NCBI GenBank assembly: GCA_016841965.1
Contig: JAEANN010000059.1
Coordinates: 33,204 to 97,203 of the forward strand
Origin: Candidatus Roseilinea mizusawaensis
GTDB lineage: Bacteria; Chloroflexota; Anaerolineae; J036; Brachytrichaceae
Direction of reading: 5' to 3'
Length of the DNA: 64,000 bases
Below are positions 25,565 to 35,600 of the stretch, one piece after another. The notes under the pieces were generated by a model. The model was not told the origin of the DNA, ran no database searches, and worked only from the letters and a program-made list of their open reading frames with translations. The position numbers and the translations under genes are program-made. Position 1 is the stretch's first letter; each line of letters opens with the position of its first letter.

Positions 25565-27217
25565 CTATTCCCACTCGATTGTGGCGGGGGGCTTGGTGGT
25601 GATGTCGTAGGTCACGCGGTTGACGCCGGCCACTTCATTGACGATGCGGCTGCTGACGCGCGCCAACACGTCGTAGGGGATGCGCGCCCAGTCGGCAGTC
25701 ATGAAGTCATCGGTGGTCACGGCGCGGATGGCGACGACCTCGTTGTAGGTGCGGCCATCGCCCATGACACCCACGGCGCGCACCGGCAGCAGCACAGCAA
25801 ACGCCTGCGATGTGGCGCGCATGAGGTTGGCGCGCTGCAATTCTTCCTGCAAGATGGCGTCTGCGTCGCGCAGGCGTTCCAGGCGCTCCCATGTCACGTC
25901 GCCCAGCACGCGCACGGCCAGGCCGGGGCCGGGGAAGGGCTGCCGCCATACGATCTCATCCGGCAGGCCGAGCGCCGAGCCTACTGCGCGCACTTCATCC
26001 TTGAACAGATAGCGCAGCGGCTCCAACAGCTCGAACTGCATGTCTTTGGGCAGCCCGCCTACGTTGTGATGTGTTTTGATCTTGGCCGCCGCCTGGCGCT
26101 CTGGCCCGCGCGATTCGATGACGTCGGGGTAAAGCGTGCCCTGAGCCAGAAGGATTTTGGATTCTGGATTCTGGATTTGGGATTGGATTTGGGCGATCTG
26201 AGACTCGAAGACGCGGATGAATTTCTCGCCGATGCGTTTGCGCTTGTCTTCCGGGTCGGTGACGCCTTGCAACGTTTCGAGAAATTCTTCGGCCGCGTTG
26301 ACAGCAATCAGGCGCATTCCTTGCGCGCGCTGGAAGGTTTCGACGACCTGTTCGGCCTCGCCTTTGCGCAGCAGGCCGGTGTCCACGAACACGCAGGTGA
26401 GTTGATCGCCGACAGCCCGGTGGACGAGCGCCGCAGTGACGGAAGAGTCCACGCCGCCGGAGAGACCGCAGATCACGGGCCGGTCGCCGACCTGGGCGCG
26501 AATGCGCGCCACGCTTTCGTCGATGATGTTGGCCGGCGTCCAGTCTGCGGGGCAACCGCACACGCCGTGCACGAAATGGCTGATGATCTCGCGCCCGCGC
26601 TGGGTGTGGTTGACTTCGGGGTGAAACTGAAGCGCATACAGGTTGCGCGCGTCGTCGGCCATGCCGGCGATGGGCGAGTTGGCGCTGCGCGCAATGACGC
26701 GGAAGCCGGGGGGCAACTGCTCCACCCGGTCGCCGTGGCTCATCCACACCGAGATTCTCGATTTTGGATTGTGCGTTGCGTATTCTGTGTTCTGGACTCT
26801 GGATTCTGGATTCTGGATTCTGTGTTCTGTGTTCTGGCTTCTGTGCGTGTCTTCCCTGGGCAACAGCGCGCAGTGGTCGAATTCCACATCGGACTGACCG
26901 TATTCGCGCTGGGTGGCCGGCGCAACGATGCCGCCCAGCGCGTGCGCCAGCACCTGCATGCCATAGCAGATGCCCAGCACCGGCAGCCCCGCTGCCAGCA
27001 CATAGTCCGGGAGGGTTGGGGCGCCGGCGTCGTACACGCTGTTGGGGCCGCCCGACAGGATGAACCCGCGCGGACGCAGCGCCATGACTTGCTCAGCCGG
27101 CGTATCCCAGGCGAACAGCTCGCAGTACACGTTTGCCTCGCGCACCCGGCGCGCAATGAGTTGCGAGTATTGAGAGCCGAAATCGAGGACGGCGATCGTG
27201 TGGTTGTGCAGCGTCAT
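25565..27217 (-). CDS. guaA: GMP synthase (glutamine-hydrolysing) with short-repeat insertions
   Basis: Converts XMP to GMP. The class I glutaminase domain (1-~205) has the catalytic Cys84 in '[11 protein letters not shown]' and 'FHPEVNHT'. The ATP pyrophosphatase domain starts at '[18 protein letters not shown]' (P-loop 253-259) and the dimerisation domain ends '[14 protein letters not shown]'. At 550 residues it is about 25-40 longer than usual. The extra sequence is a QNPES-like stretch at residues ~124-154, between 'LLPRED' and 'VWMSHGD', and a shorter one at ~339-355, before '[13 protein letters not shown]'. Active-site motifs are intact, so the enzyme is probably functional. It is divergent from the P450 gene. 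Confidence 0.96.
   Translation of the reverse strand: MTLHNHTIAVLDFGSQYSQLIARRVREANVYCELFAWDTPAEQVMALRPRGFILSGGPNSVYDAGAPTLPDYVLAAGLPVLGICYGMQVLAHALGGIVAPATQREYGQSDVEFDHCALLPREDTHRSQNTEHRIQNPESRVQNTEYATHNPKSRISVWMSHGDRVEQLPPGFRVIARSANSPIAGMADDARNLYALQFHPEVNHTQRGREIISHFVHGVCGCPADWTPANIIDESVARIRAQVGDRPVICGLSGGVDSSVTAALVHRAVGDQLTCVFVDTGLLRKGEAEQVVETFQRAQGMRLIAVNAAEEFLETLQGVTDPEDKRKRIGEKFIRVFESQIAQIQSQIQNPESKILLAQGTLYPDVIESRGPERQAAAKIKTHHNVGGLPKDMQFELLEPLRYLFKDEVRAVGSALGLPDEIVWRQPFPGPGLAVRVLGDVTWERLERLRDADAILQEELQRANLMRATSQAFAVLLPVRAVGVMGDGRTYNEVVAIRAVTTDDFMTADWARIPYDVLARVSSRIVNEVAGVNRVTYDITTKPPATIEWE
26153..26200. repeat. Short degenerate repeat inside guaA (second site)
   Basis: A run of gattttggattctggattctggatttggg-type words in the ATP pyrophosphatase domain of guaA. 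It codes '[10 protein letters not shown]' on the minus strand, in frame, and adds about seven residues just before the conserved LAQGTLYPD motif. Confidence 0.75.
26753..26848. repeat. Short degenerate repeat inside guaA (first site)
   Basis: About 96 bases of attctggattctgg / attctgtgttctgg units in the glutaminase domain of guaA, coding a run of [23 protein letters not shown] peptide in frame. The local base composition is much more T/G-biased than the flanking gene. Confidence 0.85.
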
Positions 27218-27227
27218 ATCCCAGAAG

Positions 27228-27257
27228 ATTATATGCGCGCTTCTGCTGATTTTTCAG
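27228..27257 (-). promoter_or_regulatory. Promoter of guaA, giving an almost leaderless transcript
   Basis: On the minus strand CTGAAA (27252-27257) and TATAAT (27228-27233) are 18 bases apart. The -10 box lies only 10 bases before the guaA ATG (27217), so the transcript would start about 4 bases before the codon. No ribosome site is present, which fits leaderless translation. Confidence 0.5.
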
Positions 27258-27294
27258 GCTTGACTTATCTTGCCGGGTTAGCGTTTGACCGCTT

Positions 27295-28692
27295 ATGCGT
27301 CAACTGATACACATAGATATGCCTTACTCATCACGCGCGCTGCCTGGTCCTTGTGGACTGCGCGCAGGCTGGCGCAACTTGCGTGCACTTCGCGCCGATT
27401 TGCCCGGCTTTCTACTCGAACTGGCTCGCACCTATGGCGATTTTGTCCAGTTCGACTTTGGCCCTTTTCGTTCCTACTTCATCAATCATCCCGACTTGCT
27501 GCATCAGGTACTGGTCAGCGACGCCAGTCATTACTTCAAAACGAAAGTCACCAAAGCTTTGCTTCGGCCCTTGCTCGGCGAGGGCTTGTTGATCAGCGAT
27601 GGTGACTACTGGCGCCGGCAGCGCAAATTGTTGCAGCCGGCCTTCCATGCCGCGCGCATCGCGGCCTATGCCAACATCATGGTTGAATGCGCTCAGGAGG
27701 CCATGCGCGACTGGCGCCCCGGTCAACAGCGCCGCGTCGATCACGACATGATGACCCTCACCCTCGAGATTGTGATTCGCGCGCTGTTTGGCGAGGCGCT
27801 CTCACCTGCTGAACGCGACGCAGTGGGCCACGCGGTAGATGTAGGCCAAAAGCAAGTCGGCGATGCGTTCAAGATGGTCTTCCGCGTCCCAACCTGGCTG
27901 CCTACACCGGCCAATCTCGAACTGCATCGCGCTGTGCGCGTGATTGATGACCTGATTGACCGCTTCATCACGCGCTACCGCCAAACCGGCCAGGATCGCG
28001 GTGACCTGCTTGCGATGATGATCGCTGCGGTAGACGAGACCGGTCAGATGAACAACACGCAGGTGCGCGACGAAGCGTTTACCCTGATTGTGGCCGGCCA
28101 CGAAACCACTGCCAACACCTTAAGCTGGGCCTGGTATCTGCTGGCCACGCATCCGCAAGCCGAGGCGCGCCTGCACGCTGAGCTGGACCAAGTGCTGGGT
28201 GGCCGGCCACCCACTATGGAAGACCTGTCTTATCTGCCCTATACCGAGGCTGTCATCAAAGAGACGCTGCGCTTGTATCCGGCTGCCTACGTTACTGCGC
28301 GCGAGCCGACCACTGATGTTGTGCTGAATGGCTACCGCATCCCCAAAGGGTGCACTGTGCTGATCTCGCCCTATACGGTTCACCGCGACCCGCGCTGGTT
28401 CGAGCGCCCCGACGCTTTTGTCCCCGAACGCTGGCTGGATGACCTGGACAAGCGCTTGCCGCGCCTGGCCTACCTGCCATTCGGGGCCGGCCCGCGTGTG
28501 TGCATCGGCAATGCCTTTGCCATGATGGAGGGCCGACTCATTCTGGCTATGCTGGCGCAGCGGTTTCGCTTGATTCTGCCGCCCGGCCAGACTGTCGCCA
28601 CTAACCCAATGGTGACGCTGCGACCGCGCGGCGGCCTGACCATGACAGTAGAGTCACGCACGCCCCAGATTGGCCGGTCAGCCACTGCCTGA
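27295..28692 (+). CDS. Cytochrome P450
   Basis: 465 residues with all P450 marks: the oxygen-binding I-helix 'LIVAGHETTANTLSWAW', the K-helix 'ETLRLYPAAYV', the 'PERW' segment and the heme loop 'FGAGPRVCIGNAFA' with ligand Cys403. The fold-level resemblance is to the soluble CYP102/CYP4-like bacterial group. The end 'VTLRPRGGL' recalls the Thermus carotenoid hydroxylase CYP175A1, so a carotenoid or fatty-acid substrate is a possibility only. No redox partner is adjacent. It starts 77 bases from the divergent guaA; the ATG at 27319 is an alternative start. Confidence 0.95.
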   Translation: MRQLIHIDMPYSSRALPGPCGLRAGWRNLRALRADLPGFLLELARTYGDFVQFDFGPFRSYFINHPDLLHQVLVSDASHYFKTKVTKALLRPLLGEGLLISDGDYWRRQRKLLQPAFHAARIAAYANIMVECAQEAMRDWRPGQQRRVDHDMMTLTLEIVIRALFGEALSPAERDAVGHAVDVGQKQVGDAFKMVFRVPTWLPTPANLELHRAVRVIDDLIDRFITRYRQTGQDRGDLLAMMIAAVDETGQMNNTQVRDEAFTLIVAGHETTANTLSWAWYLLATHPQAEARLHAELDQVLGGRPPTMEDLSYLPYTEAVIKETLRLYPAAYVTAREPTTDVVLNGYRIPKGCTVLISPYTVHRDPRWFERPDAFVPERWLDDLDKRLPRLAYLPFGAGPRVCIGNAFAMMEGRLILAMLAQRFRLILPPGQTVATNPMVTLRPRGGLTMTVESRTPQIGRSATA

Positions 28693-28710
28693 TCTTGGCG
28701 CACCGCTTGT

Positions 28711-29280
28711 TCACTGCGCCAGGGCTGGCGATGTTTCGTGCGCTGCGCCCTGGCGTATCTTTGTCTCCAGCGCCGCCTGAACCAGCAAGCGGTGTGTATA
28801 GCGCCTTTCGACCTCGCTCCACAGCGCGCACGTGAGCAATAGCAATTGTGTCCCGTCTCGACGGTAAATAGAGCGCACCTCACGGTTGTGCAACAGGCGT
28901 TGTCCCTCAACTCGGTAGCGCCAGGCGCGCCCATCCTGAGTGCGCACCATCACCAGATCATTCCGGCGCAAGACACCCAAACCGTAAAACGGGCCACGCA
29001 CATCGCCTTCCAACGTCACATGGCCGGCCAATACCATGGCCAGCGCATCTCCCGGCCAGCGACCGGTGGTTTGCAACAGGCCCACTTCGCGCGCGCCAAG
29101 CCGGCTCTCATCCCACGCCCCATTGACGATGGGCAGCAGCACCACCGGCGCATCGCGCAGCCCAAGCGCCGGGATGCTCAACGCCGCCGGCGGCGATGGA
29201 GCAACAGCGCCCACCCCCGGCCACGCCAGCATCAGCCCGGCCAGCGCGCGCAATGCCTCGCGCCTGCTGACCGGCCTCAT
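28711..29280 (-). CDS. Sortase (LPxTG-type transpeptidase)
   Basis: 189 residues. The catalytic trio is clear: His87 in 'MVLAGHVTLEG', Cys151 in 'LLLLTCALWSEV' and Arg164 in 'YTHRLLVQA', the spacing expected of the sortase barrel (class D/E-like). The N-terminus 'SRREALRALAGLMLAWPG' is a short hydrophobic signal/anchor preceded by a twin-arginine pair, resembling a Tat signal. Its ATG overlaps the TGA of the LPGTG protein (29277-29280), so the two are translationally coupled, a strong hint of enzyme and substrate. A longer upstream frame has no sortase features. It is the last gene of the surface operon. Confidence 0.9.
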   Translation of the reverse strand: MRPVSRREALRALAGLMLAWPGVGAVAPSPPAALSIPALGLRDAPVVLLPIVNGAWDESRLGAREVGLLQTTGRWPGDALAMVLAGHVTLEGDVRGPFYGLGVLRRNDLVMVRTQDGRAWRYRVEGQRLLHNREVRSIYRRDGTQLLLLTCALWSEVERRYTHRLLVQAALETKIRQGAAHETSPALAQ

Positions 29281-29987
29281 CGCCGCCCGGTGCCCGGCAA
29301 CTCGGCCGGCACAATCAAGACCGTGACCGCGTTCGATTGTGTCACGCCCTGGCTGCTGGTGAGCACCGCAGTGTTCAGCACGTTCGCCGGCGGCTGGGCG
29401 CGCTCGTTCACCCGCGTGGTGATGGTGAAAACCACCCGCTCGCCCGGCCCCATCGTCCCCAGGGCCAGCGTCCAAGTGCGCGAGCCGGCGTCGAAGCTGA
29501 CATTCCCGCGCGGCACGTTGGCGCTCAGATAATCCACCAGAGGCGAGATCGCATCCCCCACCACGACGTTGTCAATGCTCACCGGGTTGGGGTTGATCAC
29601 CTCGATGGTGAACACCACCACATCGCCGGGCCGCGCCTGCTCCAGGTTGACTTGCTTGATGATATACGGATCAAACAGCGCAGGCAGCGGCGTCGCGGTA
29701 GGCACGGCCGGCGGCGGCTGGCTCGTCGGCGGCGTCGCCGTTGGCGTTGGCGTGTGGGTCGGCGTGGGGGTAGGGGTGGGGGTCTCGGTCGGCGTGGGGG
29801 TCTCGGTCGGTGTAGGTGTGTTGGTTGGCGTCGGCGTAGGCGTGTCGGTCGGCGTGGGCGTTTCGGTAAAGCCGGCCGGCGCCTGCGGCATAGTCGGCGT
29901 TCGCGGTGCAACCAGCAAACTCATCACCGCCATCACCGCCAACAGGATCAATCCCAGGGCGAGCGAAGCGAGAGGGCGTTTCATCAT
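29277..29987 (-). CDS. Membrane-anchored Pro/Thr-rich DUF11 protein ending in LPGTG
   Basis: 236 residues. An N-terminal signal/anchor (7-27) is followed by a Pro/Thr/Glu linker (~40-100) and one DUF11/isopeptide-type beta domain (~105-228, 'DPYIIKQVNLEQARPGDVVV'). The last nine residues are 'AELPGTGRR', i.e. an LPxTG motif right at the C-terminus. The usual hydrophobic segment and positive tail after LPxTG are missing, apart from two arginines. The coupled sortase gene makes it the obvious substrate candidate, though without a C-terminal anchor the N-terminal anchor would have to hold it. It lies 14 bases after the C25 protease gene. Confidence 0.85.
   Translation of the reverse strand: MMKRPLASLALGLILLAVMAVMSLLVAPRTPTMPQAPAGFTETPTPTDTPTPTPTNTPTPTETPTPTETPTPTPTPTHTPTPTATPPTSQPPPAVPTATPLPALFDPYIIKQVNLEQARPGDVVVFTIEVINPNPVSIDNVVVGDAISPLVDYLSANVPRGNVSFDAGSRTWTLALGTMGPGERVVFTITTRVNERAQPPANVLNTAVLTSSQGVTQSNAVTVLIVPAELPGTGRR
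29688..29870. repeat. Pro/Thr-coding low-complexity repeat
   Basis: Imperfect tandem units (gtcggcgtgggggtctcg and relatives) code 'TPTPTETPTPTET'-like sequence on the minus strand. The stretch forms the stalk between anchor and DUF11 domain and is probably extended and variable in length. Confidence 0.85.
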
Positions 29988-30001
29988 GCGTTCACCTTTT
30001 A

Positions 30002-32680
30002 TCAGTGTCTTGTGAGGGGTAGATACAGCGCCTGAGCGGCCCAGCGCGAGCCGGGCGCCAGCGCGGGGTCGCCGAGCAAGGTGTAAGTGTCGAGCAAATC
30101 GAGGTATAGGCCGCCGCCCGCCAGCGCCAGCTTGCCGGCCAGGGTTGCATCGCCCAGCCGGCTGCCGGCCAGCCAGGCGTCGGTCAGACTCTGCCCCAGC
30201 ACATCGTGACCGGCGCTGAGGGTGAGGCCGGTCGCGCCCCAGGTGGCCACTGCGCCGCGCCCATCGGCGCGCAGCAGCGTCTCATCCAACGCATCTTGCA
30301 GCTCATGAAAGCGCGCGGTGTAACAGGTCAGGCCGGCCACAACCGGCAGCGCAGCGCGAGGCGGCAGCGTCGCCACATCGTCGCGGTGGAACAAGCGCTC
30401 GGCGGCCCACTGGCGCGGTGACGCATGGCCAGAGTAAAGCAGCAAACGGGCCAGGTTCCATTGGCTCAGCAATGCGGCGCGCGTCGCGGTGAACGACGCG
30501 CTGCCGGTGAGCGTCGCCGTCACAGCCACATACGGCGCGGCGACGTGCGCGGCCAGCGCATTGGCCTTGGCCGGGAAGTTTCCGGCCAGATCGGCGTCAT
30601 CTGCTGCGATCACCACGCGCCGATCCGCCGGCGTCAGCAGCGCCTCTTCGTAGGCCAGCGTCTTGCTCACAAGCTGCCGCGTCTCGGTCAGCGTGTTCAC
30701 CGGCCAGCGCCCTAGCGCGATGTCGGGCAGGGCGTCCTCCCCGTCCACCGTCACAAAGCGATTGTCGGCCGCCGTCTCGCCCAAGAACGGATCCACCTCG
30801 GCCAGCCAAGGGGGGATAATGCTGGGCAACGTGGTGGGGCGATAACGCTTTGGGTCGAGCGTGCCATCCCCGACAAGCAGCACATAGGCCGGACGAACGG
30901 CATCGGCGTGGTAGCGCGCGGCCAGGTATGCGCGAATGGCGGCCGGGTCGGGGCGGCCCTCGCCGTGGTGATCGTAAATCGCCTCAAGGGTTTGCGTCAC
31001 CACGCTCAAACCTTGCGCCTGCCGGCGCGCGGCCAGCCCGCCCAGCTCAGGCAGCCACGCCGATGGAGCAATGATGTGCAGCGCCCCCTGGGCGGGATTG
31101 AGCGCCGCCGGCGGGCGCACCCGCAGCGGCGCGACGGGCTGCGCGGCCCAAACATAGCGGCGCGGCAAGCCGGCGGGCGGATCGGCAAAACGCACGCCGC
31201 CGCCAACCGGCGCAGCATTCACCAGGCGCACCGGCTGCGTCGGCGTGGTCACGTCCAGCAGGTAAGCTGGCGACGCGCCAAGTGTGTAAGCGCGCTGCGC
31301 GTCGTCGCCGCCCAACGGCAGGCCGGCCAGGCTCTGACCGTCGCTGACGAAGGTCGCCGCGAACGCATCCACCCAGCTCCCTTCCACCGCTACCCCGCTC
31401 AGGCCGGGCAAGGTCACCGAGAGCACGTTGTGGGCGCCGGCGATTCCGCCCAGCGCGGCGGTGATCGCCTGCCGGCCATCCCAGGTGACCTCGCCGAGCA
31501 GCGCCCCGTTCAGCCAGACCTGCGCGCGGTGGTCGGGCGCCTGGGGCGGATCGGTGTAGCCGATCAGCCACACGGTGAGCGTGACCGGCTGCGAGGCGGC
31601 CAACGGCAGCGTGAAGGCGTGCGTCCAGCTCTGGCCGGCTTGCAAGTTGGCCCACGCCCAGCGGTCGCCGTCGCGATGCGCCGGCGGGCGACAACCGCAG
31701 TCCGGCGTGTACAGCGCGTTGTGCTCAAAGGTCAGCGTGGCGCGCAAGTTGCCGGCGGGCAGCGCGCCCGGCGCGGCGTCGCGCGTGCCCAGGCGGGCCG
31801 CCGGCGCGCCGGCGTCCTCAAGCGCCCAGGCATCGTGGTCGGCGTAGCGGCTGAAGCGCGGATCGGCATAGAATAACAGCCGCTCGCCTGCCTCGAAGAC
31901 ATCATCGCCATCGCCTTCCCACAGCATCAACACCTCTTCCCCGCCCCGGCGCAGCCGCAAGCCATGCGGCGAGCCGACCGCCGCCCCCGCGGCAGCCAAA
32001 GCCGCAGGGGTGATCGCCACCAGCCCCGGCGTCGCCACGTCTATCCATGCGATTACCCCGCCGGCCGACTGTCGCCCCGCGCGCGCCTTGATGAGAGGCG
32101 GCGGCGCAACTTCCTGCGGATTGATCACCTGCCCGCGAACGACGCGCAGCAGCGGGTCATCGTCGTGCGTCGCCGCGCCCGGCCTGGGAGCGGTGGGCGC
32201 CGGCCAGCGCATGGTCGCCCGCAAGGCGCGCACCACTTCCCAACCCCAGGCGGTTGGCCGCGCAGGCAAGAACTGCACGCGCGCCAGCGCCACGCCGCGC
32301 ATCACCCCGGCCGGCTCGACGCGCAGCGGCCAAGCGTCCGGCAATGCCGGGGCCGGGGCGTCCTGGGCTGCCGTCGGCAAGGGCAAGTCGCTCAGCGTCG
32401 CGGTGTCCAGCGCCTGCACCGTCACCGCGGGCAGCGCTTCGGCGCTCGGCACAGCCACCAGCCAGGCAGCAAACGGCAACGCGCGCCCATCCGCCAGCGG
32501 CCAACGCAAGGGCAAGTCCTCGGCAAGGGCAGCCGGATCGAGCGCGACCTCCAGGTGCAAGGCCCCCGGCTCCGTCCAGACGCGCAGCGCCGGCGCAGCA
32601 CTCGCGCGCGAGGAGGACATGGGCGCGAGGCCAAGCAGCGCGCCCATGCCCAGGCTCACCACCACGGCCATGGTTCTCAC
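30002..32680 (-). CDS. Secreted C25 (gingipain-type) cysteine peptidase with a C-terminal 'YLPL' tail
   Basis: 892 residues with a signal peptide (residues 1-28). Residues ~200-500 look like beta-sandwich pro/accessory domains. The C25 catalytic domain begins near 'LHIIAPSAWLPELGGLAARRQ' and has 'VRPAYVLLVGDGTLDP', the catalytic His752 in 'LLLYSGHASPRQWA' and the Cys786 in 'VVAGLTCYTARF'. The order His-then-Cys and the 'LLYSGHG'-like motif are diagnostic of gingipain/C25 peptidases and type IX/type-sortase-like surface processors. The end is 'QALYLPLTRH', the same type of tail as in two other large exported proteins here. It lies 10 bases after the giant protein gene and 14 before the LPGTG gene. 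Confidence 0.9.
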   Translation of the reverse strand: MRTMAVVVSLGMGALLGLAPMSSSRASAAPALRVWTEPGALHLEVALDPAALAEDLPLRWPLADGRALPFAAWLVAVPSAEALPAVTVQALDTATLSDLPLPTAAQDAPAPALPDAWPLRVEPAGVMRGVALARVQFLPARPTAWGWEVVRALRATMRWPAPTAPRPGAATHDDDPLLRVVRGQVINPQEVAPPPLIKARAGRQSAGGVIAWIDVATPGLVAITPAALAAAGAAVGSPHGLRLRRGGEEVLMLWEGDGDDVFEAGERLLFYADPRFSRYADHDAWALEDAGAPAARLGTRDAAPGALPAGNLRATLTFEHNALYTPDCGCRPPAHRDGDRWAWANLQAGQSWTHAFTLPLAASQPVTLTVWLIGYTDPPQAPDHRAQVWLNGALLGEVTWDGRQAITAALGGIAGAHNVLSVTLPGLSGVAVEGSWVDAFAATFVSDGQSLAGLPLGGDDAQRAYTLGASPAYLLDVTTPTQPVRLVNAAPVGGGVRFADPPAGLPRRYVWAAQPVAPLRVRPPAALNPAQGALHIIAPSAWLPELGGLAARRQAQGLSVVTQTLEAIYDHHGEGRPDPAAIRAYLAARYHADAVRPAYVLLVGDGTLDPKRYRPTTLPSIIPPWLAEVDPFLGETAADNRFVTVDGEDALPDIALGRWPVNTLTETRQLVSKTLAYEEALLTPADRRVVIAADDADLAGNFPAKANALAAHVAAPYVAVTATLTGSASFTATRAALLSQWNLARLLLYSGHASPRQWAAERLFHRDDVATLPPRAALPVVAGLTCYTARFHELQDALDETLLRADGRGAVATWGATGLTLSAGHDVLGQSLTDAWLAGSRLGDATLAGKLALAGGGLYLDLLDTYTLLGDPALAPGSRWAAQALYLPLTRH

Positions 32681-32690
32681 AGCGGTCGCC

Positions 32691-35600
32691 TCACTCCGCG
32701 CGCATCACCACCGGCAGCCACAGCCGGTAGGCCGACAGACCGACGCGCGCCTGCGCCGGCGGGTTGTGCACCGTCTCGCGGCCGGCAGTGTCCACGTCGG
32801 CCAGCCAGTACCACCACACGCCGTCGTCGGGCGCAGTATCCACGTAGGCATAGCTCGCCCCGCTCGTCCCGCCCATGGCAGCCGGCACGTTGGCGATCAA
32901 CACCCCTTGGCCGAAGTCGTTGGCCGGCGCGCGATACAGCCGGAAGGCGAAGTTGTCTTGTTCCGTCTCCGTCTCCCAGGCCAGCGTCACCTGCCGGCCG
33001 CTCACGGCGCTGACGTAGAACGCCCGCAGCGTCACCGCGGTCGGCACGCCGATCACCTCAACCTCATCTCGCGGCTCATTGGTCGGATTGTCGTGCGCAT
33101 CGCGCGTGCCTTCGCCGATGAAGGCGTAGTTCGTCGTGCTCACAATGTCGGTGAGCACGCGGAAGGTGACGGTGATGACGTAGCTCTGGCCCGGCCACAG
33201 CGGCGCGCCGAAGCCATGCGGGCCGACGGCGGTCAGGTCGTCCCATCGCAACTCACCGGGGTCTATCGCGTTCGGCGGCGGCGTCGCGTGGGTGTAAGTG
33301 AGCACGCCATCATCGAATTGGTCAACCACCCGCAGCGTGATGATTGCGCTTGGGCCGGTGTTGGTGACGCGAATGGTGAAGGTGATGAAGTTCGGCGCGA
33401 TCGGGTCGGTGTCATAGCCCACCAGTTGTTTCTCGATCGCCACCGTGGGTTGTACGGGAGTGACGTACCAGTCGCTGATATTGTTGGCCGGGTCGTCGCC
33501 AGGGGTGTCGGTGGTCACCACTGCATTGTTGGGCAGCAGCACGCCATAGGTTGCTAAAGGCGAGATGCGCACCACCACCGTGATCACGACGTGCTGGCCG
33601 ACGCTCAAATCGCCCAGCAGCCAGGTGAGGCTCCAGCCGCTCACGCTGTTGGGCGCGGGCGTTGCGCTCAGGTAAGTCATTTGGGGATCCAGCGTGTCGG
33701 TGACGATCACGTTTTGCGCGACGCTGGGGCCGAAGTTGGTGATGTGCAAGGTGAAGGTCACCGTCGCGCCGGGCACGGTGATCGAGGTGTCGCTGTGCTT
33801 ATGCAGCGCCAGCTCGGCGCGCGCCTGAACCGGCGTGGAGATCACGTCGGTGTTATTGGCCGGATCGTCGCCGGCGGTGGAGGTGCTTGCCGTCGCCGTG
33901 TTCGTGATCAGCGCGCCGTTGGGCAGGGCCGGGCTGACCAGGACGGTCACGGTCAAGATCGCGCTCTGGCCGGCCGGCAGCGCGCCCAAGGCCCAGGTGA
34001 TCACATTGCCGCTCACGCCGCTGGCCGGCGGCGTCGTCGCGAGCAGGCTCACCTCCGGCGGCAATGTGTCGGTCACCACGACGTTTTGGGCATCGCTGGG
34101 GCCGGCGTTCGTCACCACCAGCGCGTAGGTCAACACGGCGCCGGCCTCAACCACGGTTGGCGTGGCCGTCTTGCGCAGCGCAATCTCGGCCAGGGCTTGC
34201 GTCGGCGTGTCTATCGTATCCGTATCGGTCAAGCCGCTGCCGTCGCCGATGATGACGGCGTTGGTGAGCAGCGTGCCGGTGGGCACATCACCGGCCACGC
34301 TCACCACCACGGTCAGCGCGCCGCCGACCGGCGGGTTCAGCGTCCCCAGCGACCAGGTGACCACATTGCTGCTAATGCTACAGGCCGGCGCGCAGCTTTG
34401 GAGGGTGACGCTGGGCGGCAGCGTGTCGGTCACCACGACTGCCGGCGCCGGCGCGTTGCCGCCGACGGTGTAGTGCAACGTGTAGGTCAACACGCCGCCC
34501 GCCGTAGCCACCGGCGGCGTAGCGACTTTGGTCACGCTCAGCGCGTGGCTGCTGGTCACCGTGCTGGTGGTGGTGTCGGTGCTGGTCAATCCGCCGGTCT
34601 CGCTCAACAGCGCGGTGTTGAAGATCTGCGTGCCGTTGGGCAGCGGGCTGCTGATCTGCACCACCAGGGTCACCATGCCGACGGCCTGGGTCACGCCGCT
34701 GCCGGGCGGCAGTAGGTCGCCCAGTTGCCACACCACCGGGCCGCTGTTGCCGGGGCCGGGGTGGCTGGAGGCCGGCGGTGTGGCCGCGAAGAACGTGGTG
34801 TGGGCCGGCGTGGTGTCGCTCAGCGCCACGCCCAACGCCGGCGCGTCGCCCGTGAGCGTGTAGCGCAGGGTGTAGGTGAGCAGACCGCCCGCCGTGGCCG
34901 GCTCCGGCTCGGCCGACTTGGTCACTTGCAACACCAATGCCGAAGCCACAGGGTTCGTCACCGTCGCGCTCGTCGGCGTTGTGACCTCGGTGCTGGTGAC
35001 CGACGCTGTGTTGACCAGCGCCAGACCATCGGTCAACGGCAGGCCCACCGTCACTGCAAAGCTCAACGTCACCGGCGCGCCCGGCGCCAAGGTGCTGATC
35101 GTCCAGCTCAGCAACGGCAGCGCGGCGTCGCTGTTGGCGTCGCCGCCGGCAATCGAGCCGGGCACATAGCCGGTGTGGGCCGGCAGGCTGTCGCTCACCG
35201 TGACGGCGTTGGCCACGGCGTTGCCTGCGTTTTGCACCACGATGACGTAGCTCAACACGTCGCCCGGTTGCAATGGGGCGCCGTTGGCATCCACGCTTTG
35301 CTTGCTGAGCAGCAACACCGGCGCGCTGCCCACCGTGGTGGTCGCGGTGTCGGTGTCGGTGACGCCGTGGCTGCTGGTGACATGCGCTGTGTTGACGATG
35401 AGCGTGCCGTCGGGCAAGGGGCTGGTCACTTGCACCACCAGCGTCACCACGCGCGACGCGCCGACGTCGAGCACGCCTAACGTCCAGCTCACCACGCCGC
35501 CGGACTCACCGCACGGCGCGGGGCCGCAGCTCACGTAGCCGGTGTTGGCCGGCGCCAGGTCGGTGATCACCACGCCGGTGGCCGAGACCAAACCGCTGTT

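Noticed and set aside
26066..27307. Plus-strand open frame (413 codons) opposite guaA
   Set aside because: Antisense of a clear GMP synthase.
29688..29870. Regular repeats considered as a CRISPR array or origin iterons
   Set aside because: They are in-frame Pro/Thr coding units with no spacers.
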